Shown: positions 42,415 through 50,679 of the stretch, piece by piece
Position numbering within the stretch: position 1 is the stretch's first letter
Layout: every line of letters starts with the position of its first letter
Source: Bifidobacterium saguinibicoloris
GTDB taxonomy: Bacteria; Actinomycetota; Actinomycetes; Actinomycetales; Bifidobacteriaceae
Assembly (NCBI RefSeq): GCF_019331725.1
Contig: NZ_JAHBBF010000005.1
Span: 85,533 to 149,532 of the forward strand
DNA: 64,000 bases
Direction: 5' to 3'
The notes under the pieces: generated by a model
What the model was told of the DNA's origin: nothing
Databases searched by the model: none
Seen by the model: only the letters and a program-made list of their open reading frames with translations
Position numbers and translations under genes: made by a program

Positions 42415-43206
42415 ATGGGCTTTTTCTTTTCCCGCAGGGACACCCCGAAGCCCGCGTCGGTCACGTTCACGCTCGCCGGCGCCGGGCACATGTACGAGGA
42501 CGGGCACGTGGGGCTCAACCCCACGGACCTCGTCATCACCGAGAAACGCGTCGCCGTCATCGGTCTCAACGGCTCCGGCAAGTCGACGACGCTGGGACTG
42601 CTCGACGGCTCGCTCAAACCGTCGACCGGCACCGTGACGCTCGCCGGCGCCGGTCTCACGCTCGACACGTCGTCGAAGAAGGATCTGAAGACCGTCGACG
42701 AATGGGTCGGCAAAGTCCGCCGCGAGGAGATCCCGAACTCCTTCTACCGCGCGGAAAACATCGTCAAGGCGGTCGACGAGTCGCTCAAGAAGCACAAGAT
42801 CGCGGACGCGGAGCGTTCGGCGCGCATCGGCAACCTGTTCGCGCATTTCGGTCTGCAGCAGATCCGCAACGTAAAGGCCGCCGAGCTCGACTCGGAGAAA
42901 CGCCATCTGCTCGCGATCGCGGCCGCACTGGCCTTCGACCCTTCGGCGATCGTCGCGGACGAGCCGTCGAAGGGACTGGACGAGATCGGCACGCGGCATG
43001 TGGCCGAGGCGCTGTTCACCTACGACAAGCAGGTCATCGTCGCCACGCACGACACCGACATGATCGTCCGTCCGGAGTACGCCATCGACCGCACGATCGT
43101 GCTGGACGGAGGCCACGTGGCGTTCGACGGCGCCCCGAAGGAGGCCGTCGCGTTCTACATGGACCTGATCCGCCGCAGATACGAGGAGTCCAAGGCCGCC
43201 GACTGA
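42415..43206 (+). CDS. orphan ABC ATPase with an unrecognisable signature motif
   Basis: 263 residues. Walker A VIGLNGSGKSTTLGLL (about 51-66), Walker B SAIVADEPSKGLDEIG (about 180) with the catalytic Glu, and H-loop VIVATHDTDMIV (about 202). Where LSGGQ should be, the sequence is LDSEKRHLLAIA, so the signature is unrecognisable although the helix after it is kept. The protein has no membrane part and no permease gene adjoins. ECF ATPases are the nearest overall match (GLD-like D-loop, C-terminal VAFDGAPKEAVAF). The only membrane gene near is the disrupted sulfotransferase. Confidence 0.8.
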   Translation: MGFFFSRRDTPKPASVTFTLAGAGHMYEDGHVGLNPTDLVITEKRVAVIGLNGSGKSTTLGLLDGSLKPSTGTVTLAGAGLTLDTSSKKDLKTVDEWVGKVRREEIPNSFYRAENIVKAVDESLKKHKIADAERSARIGNLFAHFGLQQIRNVKAAELDSEKRHLLAIAAALAFDPSAIVADEPSKGLDEIGTRHVAEALFTYDKQVIVATHDTDMIVRPEYAIDRTIVLDGGHVAFDGAPKEAVAFYMDLIRRRYEESKAAD

Positions 43207-43255
43207 ACCTCCGGCCGTCCGCCCGTCCGGCCGAAGGCACGCCGGCCGGATGCCG

Positions 43256-44431
43256 TCACGCGAGCATCGCGGCGACGGTGTCCAGCACGGCGCGGACGTT
43301 GCGACGGAACACGTCCGGCTCGGGCAGCAGCGATAGCGCGAGATATCCGTTCGAGGTCATGTCGAAGAAATAGCCGGGTTGTCCGGTGAGCCCGGATTCC
43401 CCGATGAGCCGCAGCACGAGCTCGTTCTCGTCGATGACCGCCGGCGTGCGCAGCAGCACGTTCCATCCGCCTTCGGCGCGCAGCACGCTCACCACGCCGG
43501 TCTCGTCCCGGTCGAGCATCGCGTGCAGGGCGGCGAGGTTGGCGCGCACGCGTTCGCGCACACGCATGGTCTGGCCGGGGGCGGCGGCCAGCAGTTCGGG
43601 CATCCGGTCGGCGATGATGTCGCTCATCGGCAGGTAGTCGTCGGCGATGACGTCGAGACGGCGCCGCGCCTCGGCCACGTCCTCGGCCGGACCGGACACG
43701 CGGATCCAGCCGACCTTGGCGTGCGGCGCGGCGAGCGCCTTGGAGAAGCCGTCGAGCGCGAAGGTGAGCGCACCGGTCTCGCCGGCGAGACGCGCGTTGC
43801 CGTCGAACGGCTCCAGCGCATACTCGTAGAACACCTCGTCGGCGATGATGGCGATGCCGCGTTCGCGGCACAGACGCACCAGCGTCTCGCGCTCCTCCGG
43901 TTTGACGTACGATCCCGTGGGGTTGTTCGGATTGATGAGCACGAGCGCGCGGATGCGTTCGCCGTCCTCCGAGTAGAGCAGCTGTTCGATGGCGGCGGTG
44001 TCGATGAACCACGAGCCGTCGAATTGCAGCTGGTATTCGATGGTGTCGACGCATTCGAGACGCGCGATCGATTCGATGAGCGGATAGCCCGGCTTCGGGG
44101 CGAGCACCGCGTCTCCGGCGTCGCACAACAGCTTGATGAGCCACGAATAGGCTTCGGACGTGGAGCTCAGCAGATAGAGGGAATCCGGGTCGACGGGCGC
44201 GGCGCCGTCGGCGCGGGACAGGAACGCGGCCAGCGCCTCACGCGCCGCGCGGGGACCGCGCGGGTCGGCCGTGTACACGCCCGGCACCTGCGCCGGGGCG
44301 AGACCATGCCGGGTCGGGTTGGAGTCGTTGAGCTTGCCGAGCGCGACGCCGCGCGCACGCGCCTCGGCCTCCGCCGCGGCGATTGGATTGGGCGCGGAGA
44401 TGTCCACGCGAGAGGAGAATCGAACGGTCAT
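43256..44431 (-). CDS. class I/II PLP-dependent aminotransferase
   Basis: 391 residues from ATG 44429-44431 (MTVRFSSRVDIS); the frame is open for another 35 codons upstream. Fold type I transaminase: substrate-binding N-terminus LNDSNPTRHGLAPAQ, LLSSTSEAYSWLIKLL (cofactor phosphate), NPNNPTGSYVKPEE, IIADEVFYEYAL, and the PLP lysine in ALDGFSKALAAPHAKVGWI (about residue 240). The substrate is not determined. It lies directly after ppgK on the same strand, separated by a terminator, so it is probably monocistronic. Confidence 0.9.
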   Translation of the reverse strand: MTVRFSSRVDISAPNPIAAAEAEARARGVALGKLNDSNPTRHGLAPAQVPGVYTADPRGPRAAREALAAFLSRADGAAPVDPDSLYLLSSTSEAYSWLIKLLCDAGDAVLAPKPGYPLIESIARLECVDTIEYQLQFDGSWFIDTAAIEQLLYSEDGERIRALVLINPNNPTGSYVKPEERETLVRLCRERGIAIIADEVFYEYALEPFDGNARLAGETGALTFALDGFSKALAAPHAKVGWIRVSGPAEDVAEARRRLDVIADDYLPMSDIIADRMPELLAAAPGQTMRVRERVRANLAALHAMLDRDETGVVSVLRAEGGWNVLLRTPAVIDENELVLRLIGESGLTGQPGYFFDMTSNGYLALSLLPEPDVFRRNVRAVLDTVAAMLA

Positions 44432-44511
44432 GCCCCCACTGTATCGCGCCGCCCGGCATCGCCGGCGGAGCGACGGGCATGGGACGCGACGGGACGCGGC
44501 CGGATACGAAA

Positions 44512-44545
44512 GGACCGCCCGGGGACGTTCGTCCACGGGCGGTCC
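44512..44545 (-). terminator. terminator after ppgK
   Basis: ggaccgccc (44512-44520) pairs with gggcggtcc (44537-44545); on the minus strand the stem is followed by TTTCGTATCC. Good rho-independent shape. Confidence 0.8.
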
Positions 44546-44566
44546 GAAAGCCGGGAGACCGGCTGG

Positions 44567-45334
44567 TCAGCGCTGCTTGGTGCTGGCGTAGTAGGCGGCG
44601 CCGATGATGCCGGCCTCGTTGCGCAGCGCGGCGGGCACGATCGGGGTCTTCACCTCGATGAACGGGATGAACTTGTCCGCCTTGCGGCTCACGCCGCCGC
44701 CGACGACGAACAGGTCGGGGTTGAAGTACTTCTCCATGAGACCGTAGTACTTGGTGAGGCGCTTCGCCCACTTCTTGTAGCTGAGGTCCTCGAGGTCCTT
44801 GATGGAGCTGGCGGCGTACTTCTCCGCGTCCGGATGCTTGTCGTCGAGGATGAGGTGGCCGAGCTCGGTGTTCGGCACGAGCACGCCGTCCATGATGAGC
44901 GCGGTGCCGATGCCGGTGCCGAGCGTGGTGGCGATGACAAGGCCGTCCTTGCCCTTGGCGGCGCCGAACTGCTGTTCGGCGAGACCGGCGGCGTCCGCGT
45001 CGTTGACGACGGTGACGGGGCGACCGCACGCCTCGGAGAACACGGCGGTGACGTCCACGCCCACCCAGGACTGGTCCAGGTTGGCCATGAAGTCGAGCGG
45101 CTGGCCGGGCTTGATGGGCGCTGGGAAAGCCACGCCGACCGGAGCGTCATCGGGGACCTCGAAGTGGTCGAGCTGCTGCTTGACGATGGCGGCGACGGCC
45201 TCGGGGGTGGAGACCTCCGGGGTGAGGATCTTCAGCCTGGGCTCGGCGAACTCGCCCTTCTCCAGGTTGACGGGGGCCGCCTTGATGCCGGATCCTCCGA
45301 TGTCGACGCCAAAGGCCTGTGCGGTTTCAATCAT
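44567..45334 (-). CDS. ppgK: polyphosphate glucokinase
   Basis: Phosphorylates glucose with polyphosphate (and often ATP). 255 residues from ATG 45332-45334 behind AGGAGGAGAGGTCAACG. ROK fold: phosphate-binding FGVDIGGSGIKAAPV (about 8), VVNDADAAGLAEQQFG (about 110), ATTLGTGIGTALI (about 135) and GHLILDDK (about 160). The long tail SYKKWAKRLTKYYGLMEKY and FVVGGGVSRKADKFIPF match actinobacterial PpgK closely, including the region that separates it from plain ROK glucokinases. Divergent from the nitroreductase gene. Confidence 0.94.
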   Translation of the reverse strand: MIETAQAFGVDIGGSGIKAAPVNLEKGEFAEPRLKILTPEVSTPEAVAAIVKQQLDHFEVPDDAPVGVAFPAPIKPGQPLDFMANLDQSWVGVDVTAVFSEACGRPVTVVNDADAAGLAEQQFGAAKGKDGLVIATTLGTGIGTALIMDGVLVPNTELGHLILDDKHPDAEKYAASSIKDLEDLSYKKWAKRLTKYYGLMEKYFNPDLFVVGGGVSRKADKFIPFIEVKTPIVPAALRNEAGIIGAAYYASTKQR

Positions 45335-45423
45335 CGTTGACCTCTCCTCCTGCTGTTTGCGAACGATGGGCATTCCTTAGCATCCTATCGCCGTGCCGGC
45401 GGACGACATGCCCCTGGTCCCAT

Positions 45424-45449
45424 AATCCGTGCATACGTTTGCACGGATT
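45424..45449. promoter_or_regulatory. perfect palindrome between ppgK and nitroreductase genes
   Basis: aatccgtgca (45424-45433), tacgtt, tgcacggatt (45440-45449): 10-bp arms separated by 6 bp. It lies 90 bp before the ppgK start and 63 bp before the nitroreductase start, between divergent genes. Shape fits a dimeric regulator site. No identity can be given. Confidence 0.5.
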
Positions 45450-45511
45450 GTCGCGCACATCACGTCCGCAGCCCGCCCGCATCGCGCCGGCGCGGTGCCA
45501 TAATGGGACGC

Positions 45512-46297
45512 ATGGCTGAACACACGCAACTCATCGACGCGGTGAACATCCGCACCGCCGTCCGCGCCTACGACGACGAGCCCATCGACGACGACATGGC
45601 CCGCCAGATCGACATGACCCTCGACCCGCTGAACCTCATCGGCGGGCTCGACCTCCAGCTGGTCCGCGACCAGCCCAAGGTGTTCGCCGAGGCGAACGCC
45701 TCCGGACACCTGACGAACGCGGCGAACTACCTGGCCGTCGTCGGCCCGAAGGACGACGAGGAGGCCCGGGAGCGCGCCGGCTTCTACACGGAGCGCGCCG
45801 TGCTCGCCGCCACGCTCAGAGGACTCGGCACCCTGTGGGTGGCCGGCAGCTGGGACCGCGCCGAAGCCGCCCGGCACTGCCGCATCCGCAACAGCGAGGA
45901 GCTGTATCTCGGCGTGGTCATCGGACACCCGGAGCATCACGTGGAACGCATGGCGAAATCCTATGAGGAGCTCGCCGAATTCCAGCGCACGCACCGTCCC
46001 ACCAAGACGTTCGAGCAGTTCACCGCCGGCATGTCCGCCGAGGCGCGCGAAGCCGCGCCCGCATGGTTCCGCGCGGGTGTGGAGGCGGCGATGAAGGCGC
46101 CGAGCGCGATGAACCGCCAGCCGGTCACGTTCACCTACGACGCCGACGACGACACTGCCGCCGCCCACATCGACCCGGCCGCCGGCGACGAACATTGGGC
46201 GTCGAACGACCTCGGCATCGCCAAGCTGCACTTCCAGATCGGCGCCGGCCAGGGCCGGTGGGCCTGGGGAGACGGCGGACTGTTCCTCCACAAGTAG
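45512..46297 (+). CDS. nitroreductase-family flavoprotein
   Basis: FMN-dependent oxidoreductase; substrate unknown. 261 residues from the second ATG (45512), behind GGGACGC; an ATG at 45503 is also possible. N-terminal VNIRTAVRAYDDEPIDDDM corresponds to the FMN-binding R-S/T-x-R region, and C-terminal APSAMNRQPVTFTYD contains the second FMN-contact segment, followed by DLGIAKLHFQIGAG. The two similar halves suggest the TM1586-type nitroreductase subfamily. Confidence 0.85.
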   Translation: MAEHTQLIDAVNIRTAVRAYDDEPIDDDMARQIDMTLDPLNLIGGLDLQLVRDQPKVFAEANASGHLTNAANYLAVVGPKDDEEARERAGFYTERAVLAATLRGLGTLWVAGSWDRAEAARHCRIRNSEELYLGVVIGHPEHHVERMAKSYEELAEFQRTHRPTKTFEQFTAGMSAEAREAAPAWFRAGVEAAMKAPSAMNRQPVTFTYDADDDTAAAHIDPAAGDEHWASNDLGIAKLHFQIGAGQGRWAWGDGGLFLHK

Positions 46298-46323
46298 GCC
46301 CGTCCATCATCCCCGACGGTCCG

Positions 46324-46364
46324 ACGGCCCTCCGCATCGACACGCGCGTCATACGGAGGGCCGT
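46324..46364 (+). terminator. terminator after the nitroreductase gene
   Basis: acggccctccg (46324-46334) pairs with cggagggccgt (46354-46364), then TTCGC. It lies 27 bp after the stop and before the FMN riboswitch. Confidence 0.8.
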
Positions 46365-46445
46365 TTCGCATGCCTTGCGTTTTCCCGCACAGTGAAACGG
46401 GATTTGCGTGAAATCCACGCCCACGCGTATACAGGATGCTGTCAG

Positions 46446-46588
46446 TTTCAGGGAAGGTGCAATTCCTTACTGGCGGTAACCCGTCCCCCGGGATTCATAA
46501 CGGGGAAGGCGGGAAGCCCGCGAACCGCTGCGGCGGCCGATCCGGTGGGATTCCGGAGCCAACGGTCACAGTCCGGATGGAAGAAACG
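46446..46588 (+). promoter_or_regulatory. FMN riboswitch (RFN element)
   Basis: Conserved RFN blocks are in order: tcagggaaggtgcaattcc (46448 on), actggcggtaacccg, gggaagcccgcgaaccgc, gatccggtgggattccgg, agccaacggt, and cagtccggatggaagaaac ending at 46587. The ATG of ribU follows after 11 bases, so with FMN bound it probably hides the ribosome binding site (GGAGAG is within a few bases of its end). Confidence 0.95.
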
Positions 46589-46598
46589 GAGAGCTCGC

Positions 46599-47201
46599 AT
46601 GAGCGTATCTTCTGATAGCCATATCCAGTCCACGAAGGTCGACCACGCCACCGGGACGCACGCCACGGGCGTCGCCGATTCGGGCCGCTGGTCCACCCGC
46701 CGCATCGCCGTCTACGCGCTGTTCGTCGCGCTGGCGATTGTCACCAGCTTCATCGAACTGCCGATCTTCCCGGCCGCGCCGTACCTCAAGTACGATCCGT
46801 CCGGCATTGTGAGCCTCATCGCCGGCTTCGCGTTCGGCCCGGCCGCCGCCGCCATCGTCTCCGTGCTCGGCTTCCTGCCGCACGCGTTCACCGATCCGTG
46901 GGGCGCGCTGATGGCCATCCTCGTCGCGCTCGCCCTGTCGCTGCCCGCATCCGTCATCTACCGTCGCAACCGCACGCGCAAAGGCGCCGTCATCGGCATC
47001 GTCGTGGGCGCCGTGGTCGCGCTTGCGGCGGCGATCGGCGGCAATCTCGTCATCACGCCGATCTACGCGCATATGACCGTCGCGCAGGTCGCGGCGATGA
47101 TCGTGCCGATCCTGCTGCCGTTCAACGTGCTCAAGTTCGTAATCCACGCGGTCGTCACGTTCCTCATCTACAAGCCGATCACCAAGCTGCTCGACAAGTA
47201 G
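46599..47201 (+). CDS. ribU: riboflavin ECF transporter S component
   Basis: Membrane subunit that binds riboflavin for import, 200 residues from ATG 46599. The N-terminal 40 residues are hydrophilic. Six helices follow, including AVYALFVALAIVTSFIELPI and GIVSLIAGFAFGPAAAAIV, and the turn PAAPYLKYDPSGI is the RibU substrate-loop signature. Expression is controlled by the FMN riboswitch directly upstream. The energising ATPase/T fusion begins 121 bp downstream. Confidence 0.95.
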   Translation: MSVSSDSHIQSTKVDHATGTHATGVADSGRWSTRRIAVYALFVALAIVTSFIELPIFPAAPYLKYDPSGIVSLIAGFAFGPAAAAIVSVLGFLPHAFTDPWGALMAILVALALSLPASVIYRRNRTRKGAVIGIVVGAVVALAAAIGGNLVITPIYAHMTVAQVAAMIVPILLPFNVLKFVIHAVVTFLIYKPITKLLDK

Positions 47202-47257
47202 CCGCCCCATCCCGCCGCGCATGCGGCGTCCGTCACCATACACAGGCATCCCGGCAA

Positions 47258-47287
47258 GGCCGTGCCCCGATTCCATCGGGCACGGCC
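47258..47287 (+). terminator. hairpin between ribU and the ECF ATPase gene
   Basis: ggccgtgccc (47258-47267) pairs with gggcacggcc (47278-47287). It may end or attenuate ribU transcription; the ATPase gene starts 35 bp later. Confidence 0.55.
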
Positions 47288-47322
47288 GTCGCCGTCTTCC
47301 GACACGACGCAAGGACCCCGAC

Positions 47323-49647
47323 GTGAACCTCGCCGAACTCAGCCATATCCGATTCAGCTACGACGGCGGCGCCACCTGGGCGCTCGACGACGCCTCCCTG
47401 ACCGTCCGCGAAGGCGACTATCTGGCGCTCACCGGCGCGAACGGCTCCGGCAAGTCGACGCTCGCCCGTCTCATCGCCGGACTCGCCGCGCCGGACGCCG
47501 GCACGGTGGTGCTGCTCGGCCGCACGGTCTTCTCCGCCGACGGCCCGGATGCGGACGCCTACCGCGAGGCCCGGCGCGGCATCGGCGCCGTGTTCCAGAA
47601 TCCGGAGGACCAGCTCGTCACCACCGTGCTCGAGGACGACGTGGCGTTCGGACCGGAGAACCTCGGCGTGCCGCGCGAAGGGCACGACGGCATCGGCGCG
47701 CGCATCGCGGAATCGCTGCACGCCGTGCGGCTGGACGACATGCGCGGCGCGAACCCGATCCGCATGAGCGGCGGCCAGCAGCAGCGGGCCGCCATCGCCG
47801 GCATGCTCGCCATGCGCCCGCGTCTGCTCGTGCTCGACGAGCCGACCGCCATGCTCGACCCCCTGGCGCGCGCCGAAGTGATGGACGTGCTCGACGAGCT
47901 GCACGCGGGCGGCACGACCATCGTGCATGTGACGCACCATCCGGACGAGATCGCGCGCGCCGCGCGCGTGGTGCGGCTGGAGGCGAGCCGCGTCGCGGAC
48001 GCCGACGCCCCCGCGTCGCCGCAACCGCGCGACGACGACCCCGCTGCATCCGACGCATCCGACGCGGCCGTCGTCTCCCCGTCACGCCCGTCGCATGCCG
48101 ACACGTCGGACGCCGACACCATGCTGTCCGTATCGCACGTCTCCTACGCCTACCCGGGCGGCGACGGGCCGATCCTGCGCGACGTGTCGCTCGAGGTGCG
48201 TCGCGGCGAGACCGTGGCACTCATGGGCGCGAACGGCTCCGGCAAGTCGACGCTGCTGCGTCTCGTCTGCGCGCTCGACAAGCCGGACGCCGGGACAATC
48301 GTCGTGGACGGCATGCGCGTCGACACGGCGAAACGACGCGACCGCGCGAAGCTGCGCCGCACCGTCGGACTGGTCATGCAGCATCCGGAACGCCAGCTGT
48401 TCGCGGACACGGTACGCGACGACGTGGCGTACGGACCCACGAACCAGCATCTTCCCGCATCCGAGATCGCGGCGCGCGTGGACGCCGCGCTGCGGCTCGC
48501 GCGACTGGACGGTCTCGCCGACCGCTCCCCGTTCGACCTGTCCGGCGGACAGCAGCGGCTCGCCGCCATCGCCGGCGTCGTCGCATGCCGGCCGAAGCTG
48601 CTCGTCATGGACGAGCCGACCGCCGGTCTGGATACGGACGGCCGCGAACGCGTCTACCGGCTCATCGACGACCTGCACGCGCAGGGGGTGACCGTACTCG
48701 TCGTCACGCACAGCCATGCGGAGGCACATCGCGTGGCGGACCGGATCGTGGACATGCGGGAGATCTCGCGGCTCGCGGGCGACGCCGACGCAGGCGCGAC
48801 GGACGATGTGCGCGGGTCGGAGCTCCAGCCCCCGCACCCGGTCTCCCACGCGGTCCCCGGCGCGGTCCCCCGTGACGCCGGCCGTCTCTCCCCCATCGCA
48901 CGCCTCGACCCCCGCGTGAAGATGACGGCGTTCCTCGTGGCGATGTTCTCCGCATTCGGCATCGGCGACGCCCGGCAGCTGCTGCTCGGCGTGGCGTTCA
49001 CGGCAGGTGTGGCCGCGGCGTCGCGCATCGGTCCGGCGCGTCTCCTCGGCTCGGTGAGGGTGTTCCTCGGCCTGTTCGCCGTGATGGGCCTGCTCAACGT
49101 GTTCTTCGTACGTACAGGCGACGTCCTGTTCGCCATCGGCCCAGTCCCGGTGACGGACGACGGCGTGGCCACGGCCGTGCTGTACGCGTGCCGCTTCGCG
49201 CTGGTCATCATCCTGGGGGCGGTGTTCCTCGCCACGACCACGCCCACCGCGATCACCGACGCGTTCGCCGCGCTGCTCTCGCCGCTGCGGCGCCTGGGCA
49301 TGCACACGCAGGAGATCGCGCTGGTGCTGAGTCTCGCCCTGCGGTTCATCCCCACGCTCACCATCGAGGCGCAGGCGGTGGCGGACGCGCAGGCGGCGCG
49401 CGGCGGCTCCATCGAGACGGGGTCGCTGCCGCGGCGCGTGAGGGCGATGACGGCGATCATCGTGCCGATCTTCGCCGGCGCGTTGCGCCATGCGGACAAC
49501 CTCTCGCTCGCGCTGGACGCCCGCTGCTACGAGGAGGGCATCCGCCGCACGCATTGGCGGATGATGCGCGTCACCCCGCGCGACGCGGCGTTCGCCGGCG
49601 CGCTCGTCGTCTATCTGGCGGCGTTGGTCGCGCTCGCCCTCGTCTGA
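47323..49647 (+). CDS. ECF transporter ATPase-ATPase-T fusion protein
   Basis: Energy-coupling module in one chain, 774 residues from GTG 47323 (AAGGA six bases before). Domain 1: LTGANGSGKSTLARLIAGL, MSGGQQQRAAIAGML, LLVLDEPTAMLD. Domain 2: LMGANGSGKSTLLRLVCAL, LSGGQQRLAAIAGVV, LLVMDEPTAGLD. A linker (about 490-530), then a T domain from RLDPRVKMTAFLVAMFSAFG with four to five helices, and the conserved coupling motifs QAARGGSIETG and LALDARCYEEG. Located after ribU, it probably drives riboflavin import and may serve other S components too. Confidence 0.94.
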   Translation: MNLAELSHIRFSYDGGATWALDDASLTVREGDYLALTGANGSGKSTLARLIAGLAAPDAGTVVLLGRTVFSADGPDADAYREARRGIGAVFQNPEDQLVTTVLEDDVAFGPENLGVPREGHDGIGARIAESLHAVRLDDMRGANPIRMSGGQQQRAAIAGMLAMRPRLLVLDEPTAMLDPLARAEVMDVLDELHAGGTTIVHVTHHPDEIARAARVVRLEASRVADADAPASPQPRDDDPAASDASDAAVVSPSRPSHADTSDADTMLSVSHVSYAYPGGDGPILRDVSLEVRRGETVALMGANGSGKSTLLRLVCALDKPDAGTIVVDGMRVDTAKRRDRAKLRRTVGLVMQHPERQLFADTVRDDVAYGPTNQHLPASEIAARVDAALRLARLDGLADRSPFDLSGGQQRLAAIAGVVACRPKLLVMDEPTAGLDTDGRERVYRLIDDLHAQGVTVLVVTHSHAEAHRVADRIVDMREISRLAGDADAGATDDVRGSELQPPHPVSHAVPGAVPRDAGRLSPIARLDPRVKMTAFLVAMFSAFGIGDARQLLLGVAFTAGVAAASRIGPARLLGSVRVFLGLFAVMGLLNVFFVRTGDVLFAIGPVPVTDDGVATAVLYACRFALVIILGAVFLATTTPTAITDAFAALLSPLRRLGMHTQEIALVLSLALRFIPTLTIEAQAVADAQAARGGSIETGSLPRRVRAMTAIIVPIFAGALRHADNLSLALDARCYEEGIRRTHWRMMRVTPRDAAFAGALVVYLAALVALALV

Positions 49648-49677
49648 GACGTTCCGGACCGTCTACACGCCGCGCGT

Positions 49678-50640
49678 CTACATGCCGCGTGGGTCGCCGA
49701 ACCAGCCGCGGTAGATGATCGCGAAGTTGCGGTTGCCGTAACTGGAGCAGGCGTCGCCTTCGCCGGTGCCCGCCTTGAGCGCCGCCTCGTTCGGCTGGTA
49801 GGGCGTGTAGATGTAGAGCAATGCGGTGGCCTTGTTGCGGATGTACACCTCCGAGGCGCCGCAGGCGGTGTTCGGATGGTATTGGATGGTGTTGAGCCGG
49901 CCGGCGTGGTAGCCGTAGCGATTCTCGTGCGCCACATAGTACCGGTACCGGTTGGCGGCGCCGTACACCTGGTTGAAGAACCCCGCGTATTGGGGGTCGC
50001 AATCCGCGTCGTCGGGACAGCTCAATCCCATGGCGGCCTTGATCTGGAAGTCCGTGGGGGCCGTGGAGGAGACGAGATGCTGTTCCTTCTGCAGGACGGT
50101 GAGGAGCACCTTCTGGCTGACGCCGCAGGCGCGCGCCGACTTGTCGATGATGGCCGCGGCGGTCTCGCCTTTCGCGCCCTCGTACGCCTTGCATTGGGCG
50201 TCGGCGGGTTTGTCCTGCGTGTCGAACGTCATGGAGGCGATGGCGCCGCCCTTCGATTCGAGGAACGATTGGACTTCGGCGCGGCTCATCGCGTTCCCGT
50301 TGAAGAACTGGCCGTCGGAGATGATGTCGCCGGGGTCGAAGTCATATTCCCGGGAGAGCTGCAGCTGGCGCTCCTCGGCCGCGCGCACCTCCAGACGCCA
50401 TCCGAAGAACCGTACGCCCGCCATGACGAGCGCCATCACGCAGATGACGGCGACGACGGCCGTGGCCAGCATGCCGGCGCGGGCGGGCTTGCCGCCCTTC
50501 CTCCACATGCGGGCGAGGCGTGCGAACGGCCCGCCGGACGTCTTCCGGCTCCTGTCGCGTCTGGCCGTGGCGCCCCGCGTCTTGGTCCGACGCGTCCTGC
50601 GCGTCGAGGTCCGGTTCCCCTTGGGCTTGCGTGCTGTCAT
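49678..50640 (-). CDS. membrane-anchored lysozyme-like cell-wall protein
   Basis: 320 residues. A long basic N-terminus (KPKGNRTSTRRTRRTKTRG) and a helix GMLATAVVAVICVMALVMAG put the rest outside the membrane. The external domain contains DIISDGQFFNGNAMSRAEV, then VSQKVLLTVLQKEQHLVSS, where the Glu in a goose-lysozyme-like position is a candidate catalytic acid, and GAANRYRYYVAHENRYGYHA. The family is common in actinobacteria and is often labelled hemagglutinin without proof. The start is the ATG at 50640; an ATG three codons earlier is possible. Confidence 0.75.
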   Translation of the reverse strand: MTARKPKGNRTSTRRTRRTKTRGATARRDRSRKTSGGPFARLARMWRKGGKPARAGMLATAVVAVICVMALVMAGVRFFGWRLEVRAAEERQLQLSREYDFDPGDIISDGQFFNGNAMSRAEVQSFLESKGGAIASMTFDTQDKPADAQCKAYEGAKGETAAAIIDKSARACGVSQKVLLTVLQKEQHLVSSTAPTDFQIKAAMGLSCPDDADCDPQYAGFFNQVYGAANRYRYYVAHENRYGYHAGRLNTIQYHPNTACGASEVYIRNKATALLYIYTPYQPNEAALKAGTGEGDACSSYGNRNFAIIYRGWFGDPRGM

Positions 50641-50679
50641 CGCCGCCATTGTAGCGCCGAGGTCTGAGACGTCGGCCCG

